Shown piece by piece: positions 51,023 through 59,350 of a stretch of DNA of 64,000 nucleotides. The stretch comes from Nitrospirota bacterium. Lineage in GTDB: Bacteria > Nitrospirota > Nitrospiria > Nitrospirales > Nitrospiraceae. Position 1 is the first letter of the stretch. Every line of letters starts with the position of its first letter. The notes beneath the pieces are model-generated. The model saw only the letters and a program-made list of their open reading frames with translations. It did not search any database and was not told the DNA's origin. The translations under genes and the position numbers were made by a program. The stretch covers positions 434,001-498,000 of the forward strand of contig JAUXVD010000008.1 of assembly GCA_030684575.1 (NCBI GenBank), given 5' to 3'.

Positions 51023-51574
51023 CTAACGCTTTTTACATCGCGGGTCGGCGGTTTGCAGTTCTGCGATCTTTGCATCGTCGAGCGGGACTGGCGCACAGCC
51101 ATGTCCCTTTTCGCAGACGAAGTCGTATTTCACCGCTGGCTGATGACAGCTGAAGCAGGTCACTCCTTGGAAGTTCACCACGTGGTCTCCCCGGGTTTTT
51201 ATTGTGGTACCCGCTGCCGAGAGGTCCAGGTCAAAGAACTCCCACCCATTGGTCTCGGGAAACTTCTGGCGCGAGTGCTTGACCATCGCCTCGCCCGGTA
51301 GGAGTTGGAGGAACGTGCCGACCGGGTATTCCGTATCTGCCACGCTGTTCTTGAAAATTCGCACGGCTTCCTTGAGCTTCTCGGGATCGGCATGCGTGAT
51401 ATAGGTGTTTCTGACCTTGGTCCCATCTGTCATGCAGCTGAATGAGCTCTCGGACACCGTGACGGTTTCGGCAGAGAGGCTGGATGCCATGGCGAGTCCC
51501 AATGCGGAAGCCACGACGACCCTCATGCAGACCAGACCCGACTTTCGTGATAGGGATGTGATGAGAGGGCGCAT
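51023..51574 (-). CDS. Cytochrome P460 family c-type haem protein
   Basis: From the ATG with AAGGGAGT upstream, 183 aa. Signal peptide (VVVASALGLAMASSLSA). The haem-c attachment is FQGVTCFSCHQPAVKYDFVC (CxxCH), preceded by NGWEFFDLD, the conserved W-x-F-F segment of cytochrome P460. Another Cys pair (CEKGHGC) and a Cys in PRCKKR follow. P460 proteins of ammonia oxidisers oxidise hydroxylamine; in other bacteria they act in redox or NO detoxification. The lysine crosslink cannot be confirmed from sequence. Confidence 0.78.
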   Translation of the reverse strand: MRPLITSLSRKSGLVCMRVVVASALGLAMASSLSAETVTVSESSFSCMTDGTKVRNTYITHADPEKLKEAVRIFKNSVADTEYPVGTFLQLLPGEAMVKHSRQKFPETNGWEFFDLDLSAAGTTIKTRGDHVVNFQGVTCFSCHQPAVKYDFVCEKGHGCAPVPLDDAKIAELQTADPRCKKR

Positions 51575-51783
51575 GCGAGTACTCCCTTCTGCTTGAAGTG
51601 AACGGCGTGGCAGGCTGAGCCGGCCCTTGTATCTTGCCCTATTGTAATCGTGAAAGGGGCAGGATTCATCTGTTCCTATACCGGCAAGAGACCCTCTCAT
51701 AGTTGACTCTGTTTTCTTCCCCACGTAGCCTATCTCATTTTTTCCACTCTCAACCGGTTGTGGAGGATGAGGAAGGGGGAGGG

Positions 51784-53394
51784 ATGGAGGGGCTGCATCA
51801 ACTCGAGACCGTCATCCTGCTGCTCGCAGTGGTATTGGCGTTGACGACGGTCGCTCAGAAGATCTTCATTCCCTATCCCATTCTTCTTGTGATCGGTGGG
51901 TTGATCCTTGGTATGGTTCCAAGGCTCCCGGCAGTCACGCTCAGTCCTGATCTCGTCTTTCTGGTCTTCCTGCCCCCTATCCTTTGGTCCGCCGCCTATT
52001 TCACGTCGTGGCGTGAATTTCGCGACAATCTCAGGCCGATTTCATTGCTGGCGGTCGGGCTCGTGCTGGCGACGACGGCTGCGGTTGCGGCGGTTGCGCA
52101 TGCGATGCTGCCGGGTATGGGATGGGCCGGAGCCATCGCGTTGGGCGCCATCGTCTCTCCGCCGGATGCTGTGTCGGCGACGGCGATTGCACGGCGTCTG
52201 CGCATCCCTCGCCGTATCGTCACGATCCTTGAAGGGGAAAGTTTGGTGAACGATGCCACGGCGCTCGTGCTATACCGTGTCGCCGTCGGCGCAGCCGTGG
52301 GCGGGAGCTTTGCGCTGGGTGACGCGCTGCTGCAGTTTGTCTTTGCCGCCGTGGTGGGCGTGGCAATTGGATTTGCCGTGGGCATGGCCGCACGCTGGGC
52401 GCTCTGTGCCACGGAGGACAGCTTTACTCAGATTGCGATCACATTGCTGGCGCCCTATATCGCGTGGGTGTTGGGCGAATTGACGCACGCGTCCGCGGTG
52501 CTCGCCTGTGTCGCGGGTGGCCTGCATGTGCGGCAACATTTTAGCGCGGCCGTCGCGCCGGCCACGCGGCTGCAGGCTCGTGCGGTGTGGGATCTGCTTA
52601 TCTTCGTGCTGAACGGCTTCATATTCATTCTCATCGGTCTGCAGCTTGGGGGGTTGCTCGAGGCTGTGCCGTCCGGTCAGTTCAGGCTGCTGCTGATGGT
52701 CGGTGCGCTGGTGAGCGTCACGGCCATTGTCGTCCGTATGGGATGGGTGCCCTTGGCGGCGATCCTCCCCCGGCTGCTGAGCCCTTCGTTACGGGTGCGC
52801 GACCCCATGCCCCCTTGGCCTCCTCTCTTTCTGATCGGCTGGACCGGGATGCGAGGGATCGTCACGTTGGCGGCCGCGTTGGCGTTACCGGTCACGACTG
52901 CTTCCGGACAGCCGTTTCCCTTTCGAGCCGAAATCATCTTGATCAGTTTTTCGGTGATTCTGGCCACGCTGGTGTTGCAGGGGCTTTCACTGACCCCGTT
53001 GATTCGGGTCTTGAAACTCGAAGAGGACCGCGGGCAGGAGCAGGAAGAACGGCAGGCACGCGAGCATGCAGCCACGGCTGCAGTCCGACGGTTGGACGAA
53101 TTGGCAGGGGAGGAGTGGTTGACTGAGAACCATGTCGATCGGCTGCGTGTCCATTATGTCCGGCAACTGGAACGCTTTGCGAGTTCCGGTACCGTGGACC
53201 CGGACTGTTCGTTGGAGTCGGGCGCCACGTTTCGGCGGTTGCGACATGAAACCTTGTCGGCAGAGCGCCTGGCCCTGATCGATCTGCGCAATGACGGAAC
53301 GATCGGTGACGAACTGCTGCATCGTCTGGAGCACGAGCTCGATGTTGAAGCCTTGCGTCTCGGGATCGGAGAACGTCGAGTCGCGAGGCCTTGA
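51784..53394 (+). CDS. CPA1 family Na+/H+ antiporter (NhaP/YjcE-like)
   Basis: From the ATG in GGGGGAGGGATG, 536 aa. Twelve helices with the CPA1 landmarks LVFLVFLPPILWSAAYFTSW, ALGAIVSPPDAVSATAIARR (the ion-binding SPxDAV) and TILEGESLVNDATALVLYR (the ND pair), and GWTGMRGIVTLAAALALPV (conserved RG). A cytoplasmic charged C-terminal domain of about 120 residues follows (LKLEEDRGQEQEERQAREHA). Exchanges Na+ or K+ for H+ at the inner membrane. Confidence 0.9.
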   Translation: MEGLHQLETVILLLAVVLALTTVAQKIFIPYPILLVIGGLILGMVPRLPAVTLSPDLVFLVFLPPILWSAAYFTSWREFRDNLRPISLLAVGLVLATTAAVAAVAHAMLPGMGWAGAIALGAIVSPPDAVSATAIARRLRIPRRIVTILEGESLVNDATALVLYRVAVGAAVGGSFALGDALLQFVFAAVVGVAIGFAVGMAARWALCATEDSFTQIAITLLAPYIAWVLGELTHASAVLACVAGGLHVRQHFSAAVAPATRLQARAVWDLLIFVLNGFIFILIGLQLGGLLEAVPSGQFRLLLMVGALVSVTAIVVRMGWVPLAAILPRLLSPSLRVRDPMPPWPPLFLIGWTGMRGIVTLAAALALPVTTASGQPFPFRAEIILISFSVILATLVLQGLSLTPLIRVLKLEEDRGQEQEERQAREHAATAAVRRLDELAGEEWLTENHVDRLRVHYVRQLERFASSGTVDPDCSLESGATFRRLRHETLSAERLALIDLRNDGTIGDELLHRLEHELDVEALRLGIGERRVARP

Positions 53395-53490
53395 GGTATG
53401 CCCATGAGGACGATATCGCCAGACATATTCTCGAAGAGGCCCGAAGCGGACATCACGATATCATCGTCGTGAGGCGGTATGGGACGTCCC
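53394..53490 (+). pseudogene. Universal stress protein C-terminal remnant
   Basis: One base-shifted frame after the antiporter reads ALRYAHEDDIARHILEEARS, then GHHDIIVVRRYGTSRTMG. This matches the end of a UspA domain (ILxxAxxxxxDxIVxGxRG). The antiporter and a USP were probably once fused or adjacent; no start or complete domain remains. Confidence 0.4.
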
Positions 53491-54143
53491 GGACTATGGG
53501 ACGAAAAAGAGCCGGGAGTTGTCGTCAGAGCGCTTCTTCTTCCCGCGGCACGACAGGCTGACAGAAGAGACACCGTTCCATGGCCACAGGGGTTGTTCCG
53601 CCACAATGAGCGGTCCTTGCGCGGTGCGATAGCAGGCGGCTTCGCCGCTATCGAGCAAGACGCTTCCTCACTGAATTGAGATCCTGCCCCGTGTAACATT
53701 GTAACCAGGCAGGGATCGAGAATTATCTGGAGCCTCGTTTCCTCTCGAATGTCGATCGTCGGCTCGGCGAAGGGCAGATACAGTACCAGCTATTGTGTTG
53801 GAGGGCGGCTCTGCCCTGCCAGGAGGTATGAGATTGAAGTAGTGGGATTAGGGGATCTTTTCGAGCGAAATAGCGCGACTTCCCTTGTTCCTGTTCGGCT
53901 CGACCGTGGGTATTGTGGAGAGGCGATGAGAAAGAGGAGAACCTGTGAGTCTGCGACTCGCTCGCGACATCCTGGCAGAGGGCGCCCCGATTCGTGCAGT
54001 GAGCAATATTGAGCAGGCCGACAGGCCATTCTTGGTCATAATGATCGCCATGTAGCCCTAGGTGCCACCGGATGCCGTCGGGGTAGAGAGCTCTGCCGAG
54101 AAGTGATGCCAGCGGCAACCTCACGACGAAGGAAGGAGCCATT
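53491..54143. other. Long stretch with little coding evidence
   Basis: 653 bp. A 36-codon frame (GTG 53945, with GAGGAGAACCT before it; VSLRLARDILAEGAPIRAVS) is the best small-gene candidate but has no family support. Two frames on the minus strand give Cys-bearing peptides of no known type. GAAGGAGCCATT before 54144 is the next gene's ribosome-binding site. Confidence 0.35.
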
Positions 54144-54353
54144 ATGAAACATGGAATGATTGCGTTGATGGCATTGTCGATCTGTGTCCTCCAGGGCGCT
54201 ATTGCCGACGCTATGGAAACGAACCGGTCTTCTTATCTTGTATCGGGCCCGACAGATCCTCTGCCGCCCAAGCCGGTACCGGCTCCACCGTTGCCGGGGC
54301 CACCTGGGCCGAACCAGCCCAACCAGCCGAACCAGACTCTGTCACGTATCTAA
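54144..54353 (+). CDS. Small Pro-rich secreted protein
   Basis: 69 aa, strong GAAGGAG. Signal peptide (MIALMALSICVLQGAIADAM) and a mature part dominated by Pro (PLPPKPVPAPPLPGPPGPNQ) with a PNQPNQPNQ run. Possibly a cell-wall or surface peptide. Coupled to the next gene by a short gap of 18 bp. Confidence 0.65.
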   Translation: MKHGMIALMALSICVLQGAIADAMETNRSSYLVSGPTDPLPPKPVPAPPLPGPPGPNQPNQPNQTLSRI

Positions 54354-54371
54354 CGTGTATACGAGGAGAAG

Positions 54372-54692
54372 ATGTCTGTGAAGATAATCCTGTTGTTCAC
54401 ACTCCTACTCACTCTGCCGTTGTTAATGACGGCAACCATGGCTGCATCACCTGAGCCTATGGGCCAGAATACGCATGTCGTTATCGGGACGCTCGAGGAG
54501 TTCGATCTATCCAAGATGAGTGGAAAGATTACAACAGATCTAGGTCAGACGGTTGTGTTCATGGTGACGAGGCCGGACTTGTTTAAGGGACTGTCGGTCG
54601 GACAACGCATTGCCGTCCGTCTGGACGACCAGGGATACGTGAGTAGAGTCATGGATACGACCGTACCGGAACTGCCAGGCCCTGACAAATAA
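54372..54692 (+). CDS. Small secreted protein, DUF5666-like beta domain
   Basis: 106 aa, GAGGAGAAG before the ATG. Signal peptide IILLFTLLLTLPLLMTATMA. The mature domain (THVVIGTLEEFDLSKMSGKI, then QTVVFMVTRPDLFKGLSVGQ, RIAVRLDDQGYVSRVMDT) is a small beta-fold in which a threonine/aspartate loop and an 'F.GL.VGQRIAVR' turn resemble the protein at 12782-13096. Both may belong to one family of periplasmic accessory proteins; no function known. Confidence 0.68.
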   Translation: MSVKIILLFTLLLTLPLLMTATMAASPEPMGQNTHVVIGTLEEFDLSKMSGKITTDLGQTVVFMVTRPDLFKGLSVGQRIAVRLDDQGYVSRVMDTTVPELPGPDK

Positions 54693-54865
54693 TCCGATCA
54701 GCCACGAGGTATTCTGATTCGGGCCTGGCCCGCCATGTCCTATTAGCCGGTCGCATGATCACCGTAGGAATGTCTGCGGGCGTTGCTGGACCTTGCATCT
54801 TGAAGTTTGAGTCACCGCGCGCTTCTTCTGTTGCGACCGCTTCCTCAGGCTCTTATGATTGAACT

Positions 54866-55600
54866 ATGGATATGAAAGCTGTCACCCGCATCACGTCGAA
54901 GGAGCCTCAGCCCTACGAGCTCACGGCCATCCATCGGGATACCCACGATACGAAGACCTTCCGCTTTGCTCTGCCTGCCGACGCCACGTTGGATCTGCTG
55001 CCGGGGGATCATCTCTACCTCCATGCGACGATCGACGGGAAAGCGGTGAAGCGGCCCTATACGCCGTCATCGATGCCCGGCGCTACCGGGTACTTCGATT
55101 TGACGGTGAAGCGGTACGAGACCGGCTTGGTGTCGAAGTATCTTCATGCCCGGGAGGTCGGAGACCGCGTGCTGATGAGCGGGCCGAAATCCGGCGGCCA
55201 TTGGGTGGACGGTATGGCAAAGAAGGTGGGGTTTATCGCGGGAGGCTCCGGTATTACCCCGATGATTGCCATCATTCGTTGGATTCTTGCCAAGAGCCTT
55301 CCGGTCGAGTTGTATCTGGTCTTCGCCAACAAGTCAGAGGCTGACATCATTTTCCGGGAGGAGTGGAACGAGAACGCGCGTGAACATGCAAACTTCCATT
55401 GCTATCATGTGTTGGGGGAGCCGCCCCCGGGATGGACGCAAGGCAAGGGCCACGTCACCGAAGCTCTTCTGCGCGAGCATCTTCCGCCGCCAGGCCCCGA
55501 CACGGTGATCTTTCTCTGTGGTCCCCCGCCGATGGTCGATGCGCTGGAAGTCACGCTCAAAGCGATCGGCCATGCCGAACAGGCCATCATCTTTCCATAG
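54866..55600 (+). CDS. FAD-binding oxidoreductase, cytochrome-b5-reductase-like
   Basis: 244 aa. The flavin domain carries KRPYTPSSMPGATGYFDLTV (RxYT/S motif) and LMSGPKSGGHW; the NAD(P) domain has FIAGGSGITPMIAIIRWILA, LVFANKSEADIIFREEW and IFLCGPPPMVDALEVTLK (CGPP motif). No ferredoxin domain. Related in fold to the reductase at 9964-10695 but not close in sequence. It could reduce a c-type or b-type cytochrome or a peroxidase partner; none is adjacent. Confidence 0.88.
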   Translation: MDMKAVTRITSKEPQPYELTAIHRDTHDTKTFRFALPADATLDLLPGDHLYLHATIDGKAVKRPYTPSSMPGATGYFDLTVKRYETGLVSKYLHAREVGDRVLMSGPKSGGHWVDGMAKKVGFIAGGSGITPMIAIIRWILAKSLPVELYLVFANKSEADIIFREEWNENAREHANFHCYHVLGEPPPGWTQGKGHVTEALLREHLPPPGPDTVIFLCGPPPMVDALEVTLKAIGHAEQAIIFP

Positions 55601-55635
55601 CGAGCTCCAGGATCGCGCGTCCTTCGCTAAATGAA

Positions 55636-55669
55636 ACCGCCTGTGGAGAGGCATCTCTCCACAGGCGGT
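55636..55669. terminator. Perfect 15-bp hairpin between convergent genes
   Basis: ACCGCCTGTGGAGAG, loop GCAT, and the exact complement CTCTCCACAGGCGGT. On the minus strand it is followed by TTCATTT, giving a moderately T-rich tail; on the plus strand no T run follows. It lies after the reductase and the CsbD-like gene, so it could end both transcripts, most convincingly the minus-strand one. Confidence 0.7.
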
Positions 55670-55693
55670 CAGCCGATCCGCTTCTCGGATACG

Positions 55694-55969
55694 TTACTCT
55701 GTCTTGGCTTTGAGTTCCTTCGCCTCGCCTTTGATTCGCTCTCCGGCTGCTTTGGTTTTCCCCTTCGCCCGTTCGACTGCGCCTTTCACTTTATTCCCTT
55801 TGGCCTCTTCGGTCAGGGCTTTTGCTTCCCCCTTGGCCTCTTGGGCGTTGGCCTTCGCTTTGCCCTTCATGTCCTCAACCGCGGCTTTCATCTCATCGGC
55901 CTGAGCCGTACCGTGGGTGCCCACGCAGACAAACAGAAACGCCATAGCGACAATCGTAAATGTTCGCAC
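55694..55969 (-). CDS. Small secreted Lys/Ala/Glu-rich protein, CsbD/LEA-like
   Basis: GTG at 55969 follows GGGAGG by six bases; 91 aa. Signal peptide (FTIVAMAFLFVCVGTHGTAQ) and a mature part made of heptad-like repeats rich in Lys, Ala, Glu and Gly (KGKAKANAQEAKGEAKALTE, then KGAVERAKGKTKAAGERIKG). This is the composition of CsbD and LEA-type stress proteins, which are natively unfolded. The perfect hairpin terminates it. Confidence 0.75.
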   Translation of the reverse strand: MRTFTIVAMAFLFVCVGTHGTAQADEMKAAVEDMKGKAKANAQEAKGEAKALTEEAKGNKVKGAVERAKGKTKAAGERIKGEAKELKAKTE

Positions 55970-56230
55970 GGGAACCTCCCTGGTAAGAATGTGGAGCATT
56001 GAGGTCTTGGATGGTGCGATGCACCATCATGAGTTGACCGTCGTAGTCTACCTGATGAGACCGGCTGAGTCTGGTCAGTATTGCACAGTGGTGAGCCCCA
56101 CCGCTGCGAGGCTGCTAGGCGAGACCGGCTCGTTCATCGAGTGCCGGTGAGGGAGCCGGTAGCTCTCTTAATATGTAATCCTCCCGCTCGCGGCATTGCA
56201 CTGTTGTTTCTGCCTCGTTAGAATCCTTCC

Positions 56231-56680
56231 ATGCCGATCTTCTCTCCGGAACGACTCATGCTCATGAAGTATGTCGCAGGATTGAAGGTGAATCGCTGTC
56301 CTCTTGAGAGGAACGCGTCACTGTCGTTGTTGGTCCGGTTGGCCATTGTTTTGTTGGCGGTTCCTTGTGGTGCGCAGACGCCTGCACCAGCGCCGCCGGT
56401 TCAGAATCAACTTGGACAGAGTCCTCAAGCCGAGCTCAATGTCGGGGGCTCTGGCCAATCAAACGTGGGACCTACATCTGCGCCGGCTTCCGGAGTTGGC
56501 TCCTCGGCGAGTTCAAGTCTTGGGAAGAGGTTTGGCTCAGCTGGACGGGGACTCCCGGGGATGCCAGGCGGTCCGCCGATGAAGGAATCGATGGGGTCCC
56601 AAGATCCCTCGGGCCGATATATGACTCCTCCGACCATTCCGCCGTTGTTGTGCGATCCAGCCATCAATATTCCTTGCTAG
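56231..56680 (+). CDS. Secreted low-complexity hypothetical protein
   Basis: 149 aa. A hydrophobic leader (LSLLVRLAIVLLAVPCGAQ) starts after about 30 residues; in-frame ATGs at 56260 or 56266 would shorten this N-terminus. The mature part is Gly/Ser/Pro-rich (SAPASGVGSSASSSLGKRFG; GLPGMPGGPPMKESMGSQDP) and ends CDPAINIPC with two Cys. No family recognised. A family-2 repeat begins at the base after its stop. Confidence 0.55.
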   Translation: MPIFSPERLMLMKYVAGLKVNRCPLERNASLSLLVRLAIVLLAVPCGAQTPAPAPPVQNQLGQSPQAELNVGGSGQSNVGPTSAPASGVGSSASSSLGKRFGSAGRGLPGMPGGPPMKESMGSQDPSGRYMTPPTIPPLLCDPAINIPC

Positions 56681-56808
56681 TAGCAGGATGCTGAAAACGT
56701 CCGCCAGCGTCGTTCTCGGCTCATCGAAATCCTCAACGTACCCCTGAGGGTCCGCCTCCGGTTTCGACCAGCCTGCGGCCTTACTGGACGAACGTTTTGA
56801 GCATCCTA
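56681..56808. repeat. Palindromic repeat family 2, copy 3
   Basis: Arms AGGATGCTGAAAACGT (56685-56700) and its complement at 56792-56807 with one mismatch. Interior CGTCGTTCTCGGCTCATCGA and GGGTCCGCCTCCGGTTTCGA are shared with copy 4. Starts right after a TAG stop, as TAGCAGG. Confidence 0.75.
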
Positions 56809-56960
56809 CAGGGAAATGGAAAGCCTGATATTGCTTATGCGGCGCTCATCATAGGATCTGCCAGGCCAACCTTCTTTTCTTCCTGTCTAGTAGTTGTCTA
56901 TACTCCTGCATCGCTTTCGCGCCGTTGAGTTTCTCTCACATCGTTACGCGAGGTCGGGAC

Positions 56961-57764
56961 ATGGCCCAATCGGAAGAATATGTATTTCGCCGAGTGGAGG
57001 ATCAGCCGGAGCTTGAACGGCTGCGGATGATCGAGCGGGTGTTCGATCCGGCGAGTCGCCGCCGGTTGCTAGCGACCGGCCTGCAATCGGGCTGGCGTTG
57101 TCTTGAAGTCGGGCCTGGCGCCGGTTCGATTATGACCTGGATGGGTGAAGTGGTCGGGCCGACTGGCCGGGTCGTGGCGGTGGACCTCGACCCGAAGTTC
57201 CTCGGTGGAACGGTGCAATCGAATGTGACGGTGGTGCCAGGCGATGTTCGAGCCGTCGAGTTACCTGAACGGTCCTTCGATTTGATCCATGCCCGCTATG
57301 TGTTGATCCATATTCCTGACTATGAGACGGCGTTGAATAGGATGTTGGATTGCCTGAAGCTCGGAGGCTGGCTTGTGCTTGAAGAGCCGGACTTTTCCGC
57401 TTCGCTCGGTATCGCGGGAAGCGCGGAGGAATTGGTTGCAGTAGGGAAGGTCAATCAGGCAATCCAGGTCATGTATGACAGGCTCGGGATGGATTATGCG
57501 TTGGGACAGAAATTACAGGCTCTGCTGCAAGCGCGCAGTCTCGAATCTGTGACGATGGAGCAGGATGCTCCGCGATCTGCCGGAGGCTCCGGCATGGCGA
57601 CGATCATGAGGCTGTCCACCGTGCAGTTGCGGGAGAAGTATCTGGCGACCGGCGTAGTGATCAACGAGGATCTTGATCGCTATCGCCGCTTCGCGGAGAA
57701 TCCTGAGTCCCTGGCGATGTATTACGCCACGATCGCCGTGAGTGGTCGGAAGGTTGAAGGATAA
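56961..57764 (+). CDS. Class I SAM-dependent methyltransferase
   Basis: 267 aa from the ATG (a TTG in frame 36 bases earlier has no site). Motif I is RCLEVGPGAGSIMTWMGEVV, then VVAVDLDPKFLGG, the acidic post-I strand, VPGDVRAVELPERSFDLIHA and YVLIHIPDYETALNRMLDCL, with LKLGGWLVLEEPDFSAS as post-II. It fits the UbiE/tRNA-like small-molecule methyltransferase group. The alpha/beta hydrolase gene begins two bases after its stop codon, so the two are an operon. Confidence 0.88.
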   Translation: MAQSEEYVFRRVEDQPELERLRMIERVFDPASRRRLLATGLQSGWRCLEVGPGAGSIMTWMGEVVGPTGRVVAVDLDPKFLGGTVQSNVTVVPGDVRAVELPERSFDLIHARYVLIHIPDYETALNRMLDCLKLGGWLVLEEPDFSASLGIAGSAEELVAVGKVNQAIQVMYDRLGMDYALGQKLQALLQARSLESVTMEQDAPRSAGGSGMATIMRLSTVQLREKYLATGVVINEDLDRYRRFAENPESLAMYYATIAVSGRKVEG

Positions 57765-57765
57765 G

Positions 57766-58302
57766 ATGTTCGAATCAACTCCGGTATTAGTGCTTCCAGG
57801 TCTTGGCAATTCCGGACCGCAACATTGGCAAACGTTGTGGGAGCAGCGCCATCCCGAGTGGCAGCGCGTCGATCTGGGTCATTGGGATAAGCCGAACTGC
57901 GACGAATGGGTTCGTGCGTTGGATCTGGCCGTGCGGGCCTGTGCTTCTCCGCCCCTGTTGATCGCTCATAGCCTCGCCTGTCTTTTGGTGGCCCATTGGG
58001 CCCATCGCTCAGACTGTGTGCCGAAGGGCGCATTTCTTGTGGCATTGCCCGACCCGCAGAGGGCAGGCTTTCCTCCCTCGGCTCGTGGATTTTCACCGGT
58101 GCCAACGGCGCCGTTCGCGTTCAGGAGCCTTGTGGTCGCGAGCGCCAATGATCCCTTCGCATCGTCGATCTACGCTAGAGATTGTGCGGAGGCCTGGGGG
58201 AGCAACTTTGTCGATATCGGCCTGGCCGGGCATATCAATGCCGACAGTGGGCATGGCGAATGGGAAGATGGCTATGCGCGGCTGCAACTATTCATGAACT
58301 AG
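57766..58302 (+). CDS. RBBP9/YdeN family alpha/beta hydrolase
   Basis: 178 aa. VLVLPGLGNSGPQHWQTLWE is the family N-terminus; the nucleophile elbow is LLIAHSLACLLVAHWA (Ser in HSLAC); the acid is in VVASANDPFASSIYA and the His in LAGHINADSGHGEWEDG. Small serine hydrolases of this type have broad esterase activity; the biological substrate is unknown. Its stop TAG is also the first bases of a family-2 repeat. Confidence 0.88.
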   Translation: MFESTPVLVLPGLGNSGPQHWQTLWEQRHPEWQRVDLGHWDKPNCDEWVRALDLAVRACASPPLLIAHSLACLLVAHWAHRSDCVPKGAFLVALPDPQRAGFPPSARGFSPVPTAPFAFRSLVVASANDPFASSIYARDCAEAWGSNFVDIGLAGHINADSGHGEWEDGYARLQLFMN

Positions 58303-58464
58303 CAGGACGCTGAAACAGTCCGCCGGCGTCGTTCTCGGCTCATCGAAATCATCAACGGAGACCCGGCCGCCTCACTAACTCGGCGGCGCGCACAGACGTG
58401 GTGCTCCTTATTCGTCGCACCGTGCGCCCCCCAAGGGTCCGCCTCCGGATTCGACTAGCCTGTT
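58300..58464. repeat. Palindromic repeat family 2, copy 4, spanning two convergent stop codons
   Basis: Begins TAGCAGGACGCTGAAACAGT and ends with TTCGACTAGCCTGTTAT, partly complementary. The interior CGTCGTTCTCGGCTCATCGA and GGGTCCGCCTCCGGATTCGA matches copy 3. The stop of the hydrolase (58300-58302) and the stop of the amidase on the other strand (58463-58465) lie exactly at its two ends. Confidence 0.75.
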
Positions 58465-59245
58465 ATAAATGATGCTGGTGATAGTCCTGCGTCGCCAGCG
58501 TCTGCATCTCTAGATCCCACTCGATCGTGAATATGGCCGATCGTGCCGATGATAACGACAAAAGTCGTCGTCCGTCCTTCGCCACGACCGTCTCGGCTTG
58601 GCGGAAATCGAGGGTCTTGTCTGGTCCGGTTCTATTGCAGACGATGAGCGGGAGCCCTGTGTCGACGGTACAGCGTTCCCATTCCCCGTTCGGGCCATGA
58701 TGGCCCGGGGCCCAGGCGGCCGAGGAAATCAGCAACTGGGCTCCTTGAGCCTGGAGGGTTCTGGCGATTGCCGAGGTATAGGCATCCGCGCAGATCAGCA
58801 TGCCTATTCTGGTGAACGGCGCGACGGGAAGGGCGACCGCTTCTGTGCCGGGAGTCGACCAGGCCTCCGATCCCACCCGCAAGGTATGAATCTTTCGATG
58901 TGCGCCGACGATGGTCCCATCCGCTGCGATGACGAAGAGACTGTTGTAGAGTTTGCCGGACTTGCGGTCCTGTTCGGGGCAGGAGAGGAACAGCGTTACG
59001 CGCAGTTGCGCGGCAAGCCGGGCCATGTGCGTCATCCAGGCATCTGGCTGCGGAAGAATCCATTCCGTCCCGATGCTGTCGGCGAAGGTATAGCCCGTGA
59101 CCATGAGTTCGGGTGTGATGATCCAGGTTGCGCCGAGTCGCGCGGCGGCGGTCACGGCCGTTTCAATGAGCCGTCGATTACGCGCGAGATCGCCTGGGAT
59201 TGGCGCGAGATGGAGGAGCGCGATGCGTAAGTTGTTTGTCGGCAT
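58463..59245 (-). CDS. Carbon-nitrogen hydrolase (nitrilase superfamily)
   Basis: 260 aa from the ATG that starts MPTNNLRIALLHLAPIPGDL; an upstream ATG at 59287 is in frame. The catalytic triad is visible: Glu in WIITPELMVTGYTF, Lys in VGAHRKIHTLRVG and Cys in IGMLICADAYTSAIA. The family hydrolyses amides, nitriles or carbamoyl compounds. C in LICADAYT replaces the common CYD. A family-2 element lies at its 3' end. Substrate unknown. Confidence 0.86.
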   Translation of the reverse strand: MPTNNLRIALLHLAPIPGDLARNRRLIETAVTAAARLGATWIITPELMVTGYTFADSIGTEWILPQPDAWMTHMARLAAQLRVTLFLSCPEQDRKSGKLYNSLFVIAADGTIVGAHRKIHTLRVGSEAWSTPGTEAVALPVAPFTRIGMLICADAYTSAIARTLQAQGAQLLISSAAWAPGHHGPNGEWERCTVDTGLPLIVCNRTGPDKTLDFRQAETVVAKDGRRLLSLSSARSAIFTIEWDLEMQTLATQDYHQHHL

Positions 59246-59350
59246 GATCGTCGATTCTTCGTGTCGCGTAAGCCTCGAAGGTATCATAAGCGACGGTGCC
59301 CCTGATACCAGAACCGAGCGCCGGGTAGGGGGCTATTTTTGACCGGTCTT

